Assembly: GCA_903874575.1 (NCBI GenBank) | Contig: CAIQSZ010000458.1 | Location: 1-6,771 of the forward strand | Length of the DNA: 6,771 nt | From: an uncultured Elusimicrobia bacterium | GTDB taxonomy: Bacteria > Elusimicrobiota > Elusimicrobia > UBA1565 > UBA9628 | Direction of reading: 5' to 3' | Shown: positions 1 to 6,363 of the stretch, in pieces | How positions within the stretch are numbered: position 1 is the stretch's first letter | How the letters are laid out: the number at the start of each line of letters is the position of its first letter | The notes under the pieces: model-generated | The model's database searches: none | Told to the model about the DNA's origin: nothing | The model's input: the letters and a program-made list of their open reading frames with translations, nothing else | Translations under genes and position numbers: made by a program

Positions 1-1423
1 CGACGGCGAACCGCAGCCTTAAGATTCCGCGAGGATAGACGACGAGCTTGGTCTTTCCGGTTCGACTGTAGAAGCGCAACGAGAACGTCCGGTGCTCGGA
101 GTCGACGACGGCGACGCGGTTCCACAACGGTTCGCGCTGACCGTAGCGCGCGTCCGCGGGGTCGGCGACGGACAGGGACTTGAGACGCTTCAAATAGGGC
201 AGAGGATCGCGAAGCTCTACGCGGTCCAGGGAAAATAGAGAAAATCCCTTCAGATTCTGCTCCCGAGAGAAAACGGCTTCCCGGGCCGCGCTTTCGGCGG
301 ACAGCGCCGACAGACTGAGTCCCAAGACGATGCGGCGACCGTCGGCGACCTCGCGGGCGTTGAGCACGCTTTGCCATATCTGGATCGGGTCCTTGTAGTA
401 GGACATCAACGCCGCGAAATCGATGACGTTCGATTCCAGCCAGCCGCGATAACCCGTGAAGTTGCGTCCGTATCCCAGATTCCATGCCGCTAAGACCGCG
501 GCGGAAACGGCGGCGCTCGGCCGCCGGCTCTTGATCGCTTCCCGGCAAGCCTTGAGCGTCGCCGTAATCTGGGCAAGCCGCCATTCATCCCACTGCCGGG
601 TCCGCTCGACCGGCGCAAGCCCGGTCTCGTCCTTGAAACGGCGGACCGAGAGCGCGTCGTAGCCGACGCCCGCGGTTCGAGGCCCCATGCGGGCGGGATA
701 GCGGACGAAATCGTAATGGATCCCGTCGATCGGATAGCGCTCCGCGATCTCGCCGACGACCTCCGCGAGATGCTTTTGCGCGTCCGGATGGCTCCAATTG
801 ATCCAATAGTTCTCTTCGACGTAACCGGGCGAGGGATCGGCCGCGTCGGGGAAAGAGAGCTTGCCCGTCGCGTCGCGCATGATCCAATCGGGATGCGCGT
901 TGAACAGATGGCGCGGGTCGGCCGGGGTCGTCGTGCTGCTGCGCCAAACGACGCCCATATTGACCCAGGCGTGAACCTGAAATCCCTTTTCATGGCCGCG
1001 ACGCAGGGCGTAATCCAAGGGATCGAAATCGGCGGGCTGCCCGCTCAACTGTTCCGCCCGGGGCACGAAGTCCGAACGGTAGTAGGCGTCCCCGCTGGCT
1101 CGGACCTGAACGAACAAGGTGTTGAGACCGGCCGCTTGGGCCATATCGATCGCGTCGTCGATCGCGGACGTCGAGATCATCTGACGCCAGCCGACGATCC
1201 AGCCGGCGCGCATCTCCTGCTTCTCGCTGAAGGTCGGAGGAGGGCCGGGAGGAACCGGCTGCGAAGCCAGCCCCGTCCCGAGAGGGGCCTCGACCGGCGC
1301 GCGCCGGGCGAACCGGGCGGCGCAGCCCGCGGCGAAGGCCGCCGGCAGACAAAACAAAAGAACACGCCTTATCGCGACCGCTCTCGCCACCAAGCGCAGT
1401 TTATATATTATTCGCGCCGTCAT
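1..1423 (-). CDS. Family-10 glycosyl-hydrolase-like lipoprotein (GHL10/YngK type), 3' end off the window
   Basis: One frame stays open from ATG at 1423 to the left edge: 474 codons, with the C-terminus missing. Residues 1-33 form a signal peptide (basic start, then VLLFCLPAAFAAG) and Cys34 fits a lipobox, so I infer an envelope lipoprotein. A Pro-rich linker runs to about residue 68. The domain then begins EMRAGWIVGW and carries family hallmarks: a 'GLNTLFVQVR' strand near 99-108, 'KGFQVHAWVN' near 146-155, 'NYWINWSHPD' near 205-214 and 'DGIHYDFVRYP' at 233-243. This matches the GHL10 (DUF187) TIM-barrel family, which includes B. subtilis YngK and E. coli YddW and is thought to act on glycans; the true substrate is unknown. 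The gene lies 33 bases after the NAD-kinase-like gene in the same direction, so probably shares its transcript. The start is uncertain: no strong ribosome site precedes ATG 1423, and GTG at 1390 would give a shorter but still complete signal peptide. Family assignment is confident; the exact role is not. Confidence 0.9.
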   Translation of the reverse strand, partial: MTARIIYKLRLVARAVAIRRVLLFCLPAAFAAGCAARFARRAPVEAPLGTGLASQPVPPGPPPTFSEKQEMRAGWIVGWRQMISTSAIDDAIDMAQAAGLNTLFVQVRASGDAYYRSDFVPRAEQLSGQPADFDPLDYALRRGHEKGFQVHAWVNMGVVWRSSTTTPADPRHLFNAHPDWIMRDATGKLSFPDAADPSPGYVEENYWINWSHPDAQKHLAEVVGEIAERYPIDGIHYDFVRYPARMGPRTAGVGYDALSVRRFKDETGLAPVERTRQWDEWRLAQITATLKACREAIKSRRPSAAVSAAVLAAWNLGYGRNFTGYRGWLESNVIDFAALMSYYKDPIQIWQSVLNAREVADGRRIVLGLSLSALSAESAAREAVFSREQNLKGFSLFSLDRVELRDPLPYLKRLKSLSVADPADARYGQREPLWNRVAVVDSEHRTFSLRFYSRTGKTKLVVYPRGILRLRFAV

Positions 1424-1456
1424 TTCCGGCAAGCATCGGCGCGGGGCGGGGTGGAA

Positions 1457-2434
1457 CTAGCGGACGACGAGGCGCGCGCGCCGGGCCGCGGGGCGGACGG
1501 CCGCCAGGGCGCCCGAGTTGAACTGGAGGAAGTCGGACTCGACGCCGTCGCTGAAGATGACTCCGCCCTCGCTCATGAGCGACTCGATCTCCAGCGCGGC
1601 GCCTTCCTGGACGCGCCCGGCGACGACGCCGGCGGCGGAGGTGCGGCTGACGAAGGGCTCGCGCACGACGAAGACGAGCTCGCGGTCCTCCCAGCGCAGC
1701 TTCGGGGGGGCGACGCGCCCGGCGCCGCCGGCGAGGCCGGAGGCCATGTTGAACATCGACGACAGCCAGCCCGTGGAGCCGGCTCCGGTCGAGACGACGA
1801 CCCCGCTCGACGACTGGCTCTCCTCGCGGCCGCCGACGCGGATGCGGTAGCGCGCGGAGACGTGCGTGCGCGCGCCGATGAACAGGTCGTTGAACGCGAG
1901 CAGGCTCTGGCCGTCGTTGAGCGTCGCTTCGGCCAAAGTGGCCTCGCGCGTCCGCGCCCGTCCGGCCAGCAGGGCGGCGACGGCGCCGGCGGCCTCCTCG
2001 ACGCCGAACGGCAGCAGCGTCCCGTCGAAGCGCGCCGGATCGGGATTGACGCCCACGATGGGCTGGCCCGCCGCGTATTTCGCGCAGTTGGCGACCAGGC
2101 CGTCCTGCCCGAGCGCCATCACGACGTCGCGCTCGGTGAACAGGTAGGACGGCACGAGCGCGCGGTCGATGGTTTCCACGCGGACGTCCATCTCCGACAG
2201 GCGCCGCACCACGGACTCGACGGCCGGCCGGTAGGCGTCGTCTTCGGCCTGATAGTCGGCGACGGCGCGCTTGGCGCGCGCGCGCGCTTCGCCGGAGCTC
2301 ACGGACTTCTTCGCCGCGTAGAAGTTCTCCAACTGCTGGCCGACGTAGAACTTCGCCTGCCCCGGGGTATTGTGCCGGGAGACGAGCTCCTGCAGGCGCG
2401 TGCGGCGCGTGACGACGACCACCTTCTCGTACAC
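1457..2434 (-). CDS. NAD(+)/NADH kinase-family protein, NADK2-like
   Basis: 325 residues, GTG start, TAG stop. It has the NAD kinase/diacylglycerol kinase fold, whose members phosphorylate NAD(H) or related substrates with ATP in the cytosol. The N-terminus KVVVVTRRTRLQEL is a Rossmann-like first strand. The usual GGDGT site appears as GQDGL at 109-113 (G109, Q110, D111, G112), followed by PIVGVNPDPARFDG (125-138). The NE motif is ND (N182-D183) in FNDLFIG. The glycine-rich loop is STGAGSTGW at 215-223, where classic enzymes have TPTGSTAY. C-terminal matches are 'VFVVREPF' (254-261) and 'FSDGVESDF' (294-302). From memory, the layout (ND/E-x-FIG, SSG before the Gly loop, F-x-x-REP) resembles mitochondrial NADK2 more than bacterial NadK. 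The start lies 4 bases after the SPFH stop, so translation is probably coupled. Fold assignment is strong. NAD as substrate is likely but not certain because of the variant motifs; another small-molecule kinase is possible. Confidence 0.88.
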   Translation of the reverse strand: MYEKVVVVTRRTRLQELVSRHNTPGQAKFYVGQQLENFYAAKKSVSSGEARARAKRAVADYQAEDDAYRPAVESVVRRLSEMDVRVETIDRALVPSYLFTERDVVMALGQDGLVANCAKYAAGQPIVGVNPDPARFDGTLLPFGVEEAAGAVAALLAGRARTREATLAEATLNDGQSLLAFNDLFIGARTHVSARYRIRVGGREESQSSSGVVVSTGAGSTGWLSSMFNMASGLAGGAGRVAPPKLRWEDRELVFVVREPFVSRTSAAGVVAGRVQEGAALEIESLMSEGGVIFSDGVESDFLQFNSGALAAVRPAARRARLVVR

Positions 2435-2438
2435 CGGC

Positions 2439-3410
2439 TCAGCCCTGCGCGGTCGGGGCGTCCTCGACGAGCGTCTTGAGCAGGTCGGGCGTCATGTTCA
2501 GCGTCCCGATCTTCTGCGCGTTCTCGGCCAGGTCGTGGAACGCCAGGGAGATCAGCATCTTCGAGTCGATGCCGCCGCGCCCGACGGCCATCAGCGTGCG
2601 CCAGTCCACGCCCTTGAGCGGAGCCAGGCTGGTCTCCAGCGCGAAAGCCTTCGTCTCGGCCTCCTTGCGCTCGTTGGCGAGCTTGCGCTCGAGGAGCAGG
2701 GCGCGCTGATGCTCGGCGGCGATGTCCGCCTGCATGCGGCTCTCCCGTATCTCCCGGTGCTTGGCCTCGACGGCCAGCTCCGTGTTGAGCTCGCTTTCCT
2801 TGATCTTGCGCTCCTCCTCGACCGCGGCGTTGCGGCGCGCGTAGGTCGCCTGGTCGACGCGGCGCTGCAGCTGCTCGCGCGCGTCCGCCTCGAGGGCCTT
2901 CGCCGTCTCGGGCGTCGGGCGGACCGAGACGAGGGTCAGCGCCATGATCTCCAGGCCGTGCGACTTCGGCAGCTCGGCGGCGCGGATTTTCTCCAGGAGC
3001 GAGGCCACCAGCGACTGCGTCGCGGCCAGCGTCTGCTCGAGCGTCAGCGACTGGATGGAGGAGAAGGCGACCGTCTGAGCGAGGTTGACCAGACGGTCCG
3101 CCAGCTTGGCGGGGTCGTCGGTCATATATCCGCCGCGGGCCTCGACCGTATAGTTGAGCAGGGACGCCAGTTTCGGCGGGTCGGCGACGCGGTAGGTGAG
3201 CTGGCCCTGCAGGGTCGCGGTCTGGAAGTCCTTCGTCACCAGTTGGAAGGCGAAGGGAACGTCGACGGTGTTGATGGGCACCGCGACGATGGAGGAGGTC
3301 GGCGCGAAATAGAAAAACGAAAGCCCCGGACCCTGCCGAACGACGGCGCCGTTCTTGAGGTGCGCGACGAAAGTCGTCGGGTCCGCCTTGAAGAATCTGA
3401 TGCCGAGCAT
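2439..3410 (-). CDS. SPFH/band-7 domain protein (stomatin/prohibitin/flotillin superfamily)
   Basis: 323 residues from ATG at 3410. Residues about 12-170 form the SPFH domain: 'HLKNGAVVRQGPGLSFFYF' (17-35) is the typical opening, followed by 'VPINTVDVPF' (44-53) and the 'LQGQLTYRV' strand (67-75). Residues about 170-260 are rich in Glu, Lys, Arg and Ala and should form the long helix or coiled coil that drives oligomers. The tail 'IGTLNMTPDLLKTL' (301-314) resembles other SPFH ends. SPFH proteins build membrane-associated rings that organise membrane domains or regulate partner enzymes. No clear N-terminal membrane helix is seen, so it is probably soluble or peripheral, perhaps attached by the hydrophobic patch near 29-36. 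An in-frame TTG at 3443 would add 11 residues, but it overlaps the -10 box. ATG 3410 has GGAGG five bases upstream, so I choose it. It is first gene of the leftward operon; its tight link to the kinase suggests a functional pair. Confidence 0.9.
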   Translation of the reverse strand: MLGIRFFKADPTTFVAHLKNGAVVRQGPGLSFFYFAPTSSIVAVPINTVDVPFAFQLVTKDFQTATLQGQLTYRVADPPKLASLLNYTVEARGGYMTDDPAKLADRLVNLAQTVAFSSIQSLTLEQTLAATQSLVASLLEKIRAAELPKSHGLEIMALTLVSVRPTPETAKALEADAREQLQRRVDQATYARRNAAVEEERKIKESELNTELAVEAKHREIRESRMQADIAAEHQRALLLERKLANERKEAETKAFALETSLAPLKGVDWRTLMAVGRGGIDSKMLISLAFHDLAENAQKIGTLNMTPDLLKTLVEDAPTAQG

Positions 3411-3415
3411 GAGCG

Positions 3416-3420
3416 CCTCC
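3416..3420 (-). promoter_or_regulatory. Ribosome binding site of the SPFH gene (decides the start)
   Basis: GGAGG on the minus strand, five bases before ATG 3410. It is the best Shine-Dalgarno match in the leftward cluster. It argues against the upstream TTG at 3443, which has no comparable site. Confidence 0.8.
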
Positions 3421-3442
3421 GGTTGTCCGTCCGCGTCGCGCA

Positions 3443-3471
3443 ATTATGGGCGGGATCAGACGCGCTGACAA
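3443..3471 (-). promoter_or_regulatory. Sigma70-type promoter for the leftward SPFH operon
   Basis: On the minus strand TTGTCA (3471-3466) is followed, after exactly 17 bases, by CATAAT (3448-3443). Each box matches the consensus at five of six positions. The expected transcript start is near 3436, giving a leader of about 26 bases that contains the GGAGG site and ATG 3410. The region is noticeably richer in A/T than the genes around it. This should drive the SPFH, kinase and glycosyl-hydrolase genes. Sigma consensus use in this unknown lineage is assumed. Confidence 0.65.
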
Positions 3472-3488
3472 GGCAGGGTCGGAGGCTA

Positions 3489-3516
3489 TGGACGCAACGG
3501 CGGGCCGTCATAAAAT
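3489..3516 (+). promoter_or_regulatory. Possible promoter for the rightward transporter/phosphatase cluster
   Basis: TGGACG (3489-3494) and TAAAAT (3511-3516) are separated by 16 bases. The -10 box is a five-of-six match but the -35 is weak. The expected transcript start is near 3523, about 50 bases before ATG 3575. It lies back to back with the leftward promoter, the two -35 boxes being about 17 bases apart, so a regulator bound between them could act on both operons. Moderate to low confidence. Confidence 0.4.
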
Positions 3517-3562
3517 CGTGACGAGGAGTCGATGGAGCCGAGCCGCGCGTCTCCGCTAGGAT

Positions 3563-3567
3563 GGGAG
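3563..3567 (+). promoter_or_regulatory. Ribosome binding site of the transporter-phosphatase fusion
   Basis: GGGAG seven bases before ATG 3575, a good Shine-Dalgarno site that supports this start over later in-frame ATGs such as that at residue 7. Confidence 0.7.
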
Positions 3568-3574
3568 CGACAAA

Positions 3575-5530
3575 ATGGCGGCAGTCCATTCGATGAAAGT
3601 TCGCGCACCCGACGTTAACGTGGTTCGCCACGAGCTCGCGCCGCGCACGATCTGGGGCATCTCCGCGGCCCTGGTCGGCCTCTGGCTGATCTATCGGCTT
3701 TGGGTGGTCGTGCTTCTCTTGGTGGTGGCGCTGGTCTTCGTCGGGACCATCAATCCGATCATCGAGTCGATGGAGGCTCGCGGGCTCAAGCGCATGAAGG
3801 CCCTGATCCTGTTCATTCTCGCCCTGAGCCTGGGCGCGTCGATGCTGATCTTCCTGACCGTTCCGGCGTTGATCGAGCAGCTCACCGCGATACTCCACGA
3901 CCTCCCCAGGCAGCGCGAGCGGTCGATCGCCTTGCTCGGCCAGCACAGTCTCACGGCGACGTTCGCCCACGTCGTGAGCAACGTCGGCTTGGAGCAGTCC
4001 TTCGAGCGTCTTCAGACCTACCTGATCGGCTATTCGTCGCAAGCCGTGTTGATCATAGGTTACGGCGTCACGACGCTTTTCCTCGCCTTCTATCTCCTCG
4101 CCGACGGCAAGCGCGCCAAGGGCGCGCTCTACGCGGTCGTGCCGCGCGACTACCATATGCGCTTGGCTCGAATCGTTCACAACCTCGAGACGATCGTGGG
4201 CGGCTACATGCGCGGACAGATCATCACGTCGGTCGCCCTGGCGACGTTCACGTTCCTGCTGCTGATCGCCTGCGGGGTGCGCAACGCCTTGGCCCTCGCC
4301 ATATTCGCGGCGCTGACGGACGTCCTTCCCTTCGTCGGAGGGCTCCTGGCCATGGGGCCGGCCGTCCTCACGGCGCTGGGCCGCGGACTGACGACGGGCC
4401 TCGTGGTGCTGGCCTGCATGGTCCTCTATCAGGAGTTCGAGAACAACGTGCTTATCCCGAGAGTCTACGGGCAGGTGCTGAGGCTCTCGCCGGTCATAGT
4501 GGTCCTCGCCCTGATCGCCGGCGGGACGCTGCTCGGCATGATGGGCGCCCTGTTGGCCTTGCCGATTGCGGCGGGCCTGCAGATGATCCTCGAGGAACTC
4601 GGCGTGGACATGCCGGGAGACGACAGCGACGACCCCTCGGCCCGCGCCCGCGACAAAAAGACCGAGGCCGCCTATGAATTGATGAGCGCCGGCTCGACGG
4701 CTCCGGAAGCCGGGCAGATCGCCACGGAACTTGCGCACGATCTCCGCGACGCGGACGCCGTGGTCGCGGCCAACCACGCAAAAAAATACACGTCCATGGG
4801 CGTCTTGTGTCTCTTGCTCCCATGGGCCGCGATGGCCGGCGCCGCGGATTTTACCGGGCTGCGGGAGTATCCTGGCGATTTGCTGCGCGGCACCCGGGAA
4901 GAGATTCGACCCGAAGGGCTTCTGACGCTGATGACGGCCGGAGCCGGAGCCAGCGTCGCGCGGTACGGCAATACGGCGAACTTCGATGATTTCCACACCG
5001 CCGACACCCTGCGGAGGAACGCGCCCATGGGCATAGGGGCCACCAACGCGGGAGCCGTGATCGGCTATCCCGGGTATCTGATGGCGGCTATGGGCACGGC
5101 GTATTTCGCCGCGGGCTATTTCGACGCGCGGCCCGCGCAGGAATTTGGATTGCTGGGCTTTAAGGCGCTGTCGCTGGCCGGAGTTCAGACGCTGATTCTT
5201 AAGTACAGCGTGCCCCGTTTACGCCCGGACAGCACCGACCTCGCCGCGTTTCCTTCGGGACATACCTCGGCGTCGTTCGCCCTGGCCACGGCGGCGGCAT
5301 CGGAATACGGCTGGAAGGTCGGCGTTCCGGCCTGCTTGTTGGCGGGCTTCGTGGGCTATACGCGCATGGAGAGCAACAAACATTATCTTTCGGACGTCTT
5401 GTTCGGGGCCGGCTTGGGGATCGCCTCCGGACGGGCGGTCTATAGGGTCCGCCGGCGCGCGCATCCCGACAAATATGCCTTCGCGCCGTTTGTTTCCCCC
5501 GGCGGCGGCGGAGTGGAGGTCTTTTTCTGA
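3575..5530 (+). CDS. AI-2E/PerM-family transporter fused to a PAP2 phosphatase
   Basis: 651 residues in two full parts. Residues about 20-345 are an AI-2E family permease (TqsA/YdiK/PerM type; known members export autoinducer-2 or ions). Hydrophobic helices cluster near 27-60, 76-98, 155-178 and 210-345. The signature is NNVLIPRVYGQVLRLSPVIV, then GGTLLGMMGALLALPIA. An acidic hydrophilic tail (346-407) looks like a normal AI-2E C-terminus. At Met408 the sequence MGVLCLLLPWAAMAGAADF looks like a signal peptide. Residues about 430-651 are a PAP2 phosphatase with all three catalytic motifs: K543-x6-R550-P551, P560-S-G-H563, and R597-x5-H603-x3-D607. PAP2 enzymes remove phosphate from lipids such as phosphatidic acid or undecaprenyl pyrophosphate. 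If the AI-2E tail is cytoplasmic, the 408-428 helix would carry the PAP2 part across the membrane to the periplasm, a sensible topology (inference). The fusion may be real, or may hide a lost stop at a seven-A run. Its TGA overlaps the next ATG by one base. Confidence 0.87.
   Translation: MAAVHSMKVRAPDVNVVRHELAPRTIWGISAALVGLWLIYRLWVVVLLLVVALVFVGTINPIIESMEARGLKRMKALILFILALSLGASMLIFLTVPALIEQLTAILHDLPRQRERSIALLGQHSLTATFAHVVSNVGLEQSFERLQTYLIGYSSQAVLIIGYGVTTLFLAFYLLADGKRAKGALYAVVPRDYHMRLARIVHNLETIVGGYMRGQIITSVALATFTFLLLIACGVRNALALAIFAALTDVLPFVGGLLAMGPAVLTALGRGLTTGLVVLACMVLYQEFENNVLIPRVYGQVLRLSPVIVVLALIAGGTLLGMMGALLALPIAAGLQMILEELGVDMPGDDSDDPSARARDKKTEAAYELMSAGSTAPEAGQIATELAHDLRDADAVVAANHAKKYTSMGVLCLLLPWAAMAGAADFTGLREYPGDLLRGTREEIRPEGLLTLMTAGAGASVARYGNTANFDDFHTADTLRRNAPMGIGATNAGAVIGYPGYLMAAMGTAYFAAGYFDARPAQEFGLLGFKALSLAGVQTLILKYSVPRLRPDSTDLAAFPSGHTSASFALATAAASEYGWKVGVPACLLAGFVGYTRMESNKHYLSDVLFGAGLGIASGRAVYRVRRRAHPDKYAFAPFVSPGGGGVEVFF
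4780..4786 (+). other. Seven-A run at the transporter/phosphatase junction
   Basis: Seven consecutive A's lie in the codons for Ala-Lys-Lys (residues 402-404), just where the AI-2E tail ends and 9 bases before the ATG (4796) that opens the PAP2 signal-peptide-like segment. It is the longest A run I see in a G/C-rich window. It could be a slippage site, a sequencing-error site, or simply Lys codons. No Shine-Dalgarno site is visible before ATG 4796. Confidence 0.6.
5515..5519 (+). promoter_or_regulatory. Ribosome binding site of the second PAP2 gene, inside the fusion gene
   Basis: GGAGG lies ten bases before ATG 5530, within the last codons of the preceding gene. The spacing is slightly long. 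With the TGATG overlap it suggests re-initiation by ribosomes finishing the upstream gene. Confidence 0.5.
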
Positions 5531-6363
5531 TGAAAGCGGCTCTAGCGTTGCTCTTGTGCTTGGCCCCGGATATTCGCGCCGCCGAGGTCGAAAAATACGC
5601 TTGGGATGAGCATTGGTCTCGCTTCAGAACCTCGGAGTACGTCGTCACGGGCGCGGCGGTGGCCGGGTCCGCCGCAAATTTTTATCTGGTTCCCGCGCCC
5701 AAATCCGCCGTCTGGAAAGGCGGGACGCTGTTCGACAGGGACGCCCGGAACACTTTGCTGATTCGCTCCGAATCAGGCCGAAATAGGGCGACGAACATTT
5801 CGGACCTCTTGACCTATGCGTTGATCGGCTACTCCGCTCTGGACGGACCCATCGTCGCGCGTTGGGCCGGCGGAAACAAGGACACGGCGATTCAATTGTC
5901 TTTGATTAACGCGGAGACGTTCGCGGTCACCGAAGTCCTGAACCTGACCGTTTCCAATGCGCTCCCCAGAAGCCGCCCGGAGGGCGCCGAGTGCGCTCCC
6001 AATTCCAAGTATGACCCGCACTGCGTGAAAAGCTTCTGGAGCGGACACGCGGCCAACGTCTTCGCCGCCGCCGGCCTGGTCTGCGCCGAGCACGGAGCGT
6101 TGAACTTATACGGCGGCAAGGCCGATGCCGCCGCCTGCGGAGCTTCGCTGGCGGCCGCGTCCGCCGTCAGCGCCTTGAGAATCGCGGAGAACGCTCACCA
6201 CGCCTCGGACATCGTCGTCGGGGCCGCGATCGGAGCCGCGACCGGGTATCTGATGCCCAATCTTCTGCATTTCAGGTTTAAAAAATCCCGCCGTGAGCTC
6301 GGCTATTTGATCCCCGATATCGGGCCCAGCGGCGGCGGGGTCACCTATGTCAAGGCATGGTAA
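5530..6363 (+). CDS. Exported PAP2-superfamily phosphatase-like protein with variant motifs
   Basis: 277 residues. MKAALALLLCLAPDIRAAEV is a clear signal peptide, probably cut after RAA, placing the protein in the periplasm or inner membrane facing it. PAP2 motifs: motif 1 keeps R149-P150 but has Ser142 where Lys is usual; motif 2 is W170-SGH173 in place of PSGH; motif 3 is intact, R217-x5-H223-x3-D227. The two catalytic His and the Asp remain, so activity is plausible but the phosphate pocket is altered. Cys155, Cys165, Cys185 and Cys203 around motif 2 could form disulfides. Hydrophobic stretches near 36-53, 91-110, 174-189 and 204-217 suit the helical PAP2 core. The ending 'PDIGPSGGGVTYV' resembles the end of the preceding PAP2 domain ('PFVSPGGGGVEVF'), suggesting a shared family. 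Start ATG overlaps the upstream TGA. Family call is strong; whether it is a lipid phosphatase, a haloperoxidase relative or a non-catalytic partner is open. Confidence 0.85.
   Translation: MKAALALLLCLAPDIRAAEVEKYAWDEHWSRFRTSEYVVTGAAVAGSAANFYLVPAPKSAVWKGGTLFDRDARNTLLIRSESGRNRATNISDLLTYALIGYSALDGPIVARWAGGNKDTAIQLSLINAETFAVTEVLNLTVSNALPRSRPEGAECAPNSKYDPHCVKSFWSGHAANVFAAAGLVCAEHGALNLYGGKADAAACGASLAAASAVSALRIAENAHHASDIVVGAAIGAATGYLMPNLLHFRFKKSRRELGYLIPDIGPSGGGVTYVKAW

Noticed and set aside
490..993. Minus-strand frames of 167 and 120 codons (490-993, 585-947) as separate genes
   Set aside because: Both lie on the same strand but in other frames within the glycosyl-hydrolase gene, whose own frame carries the family motifs and stays open to the left edge.
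1401..1412. A/T-rich patch as a promoter -10 for the glycosyl-hydrolase gene
   Set aside because: It falls after ATG 1423 inside the signal-peptide codons and I find no matching -35. It would only make sense if the gene began at GTG 1390, so it is kept as a note, not a feature.
1424..1456. Terminator or regulatory hairpin between the kinase and glycosyl-hydrolase genes
   Set aside because: The 33 bases are G/C-rich but show no convincing inverted repeat with a T run.
716..2479. A 587-codon open frame on the plus strand over the glycosyl-hydrolase and kinase genes
   Set aside because: It is antisense to two genes with recognisable families, is dominated by Arg, Gly, Ala and Asp, and shows no domain, which is typical of a shadow frame in high-GC DNA.
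2299..3521. Long frames on both strands across the SPFH gene (minus 2299-3471, plus 2370-3521)
   Set aside because: The frame at 2439-3410 has a real SPFH domain, ribosome site and promoter; the others have biased composition and no family features.
3236..4996. A 586-codon minus-strand frame across the divergent control region and the transporter
   Set aside because: It is rich in Arg, Gln, His and Asp without any motif, crosses both promoters, and lies antisense to the clear AI-2E domain.
5199..5648. A 149-codon minus-strand frame over the PAP2 junction
   Set aside because: Arg/Pro-rich composition, no start signal, and antisense to the PAP2 catalytic motifs and the next gene's signal peptide.
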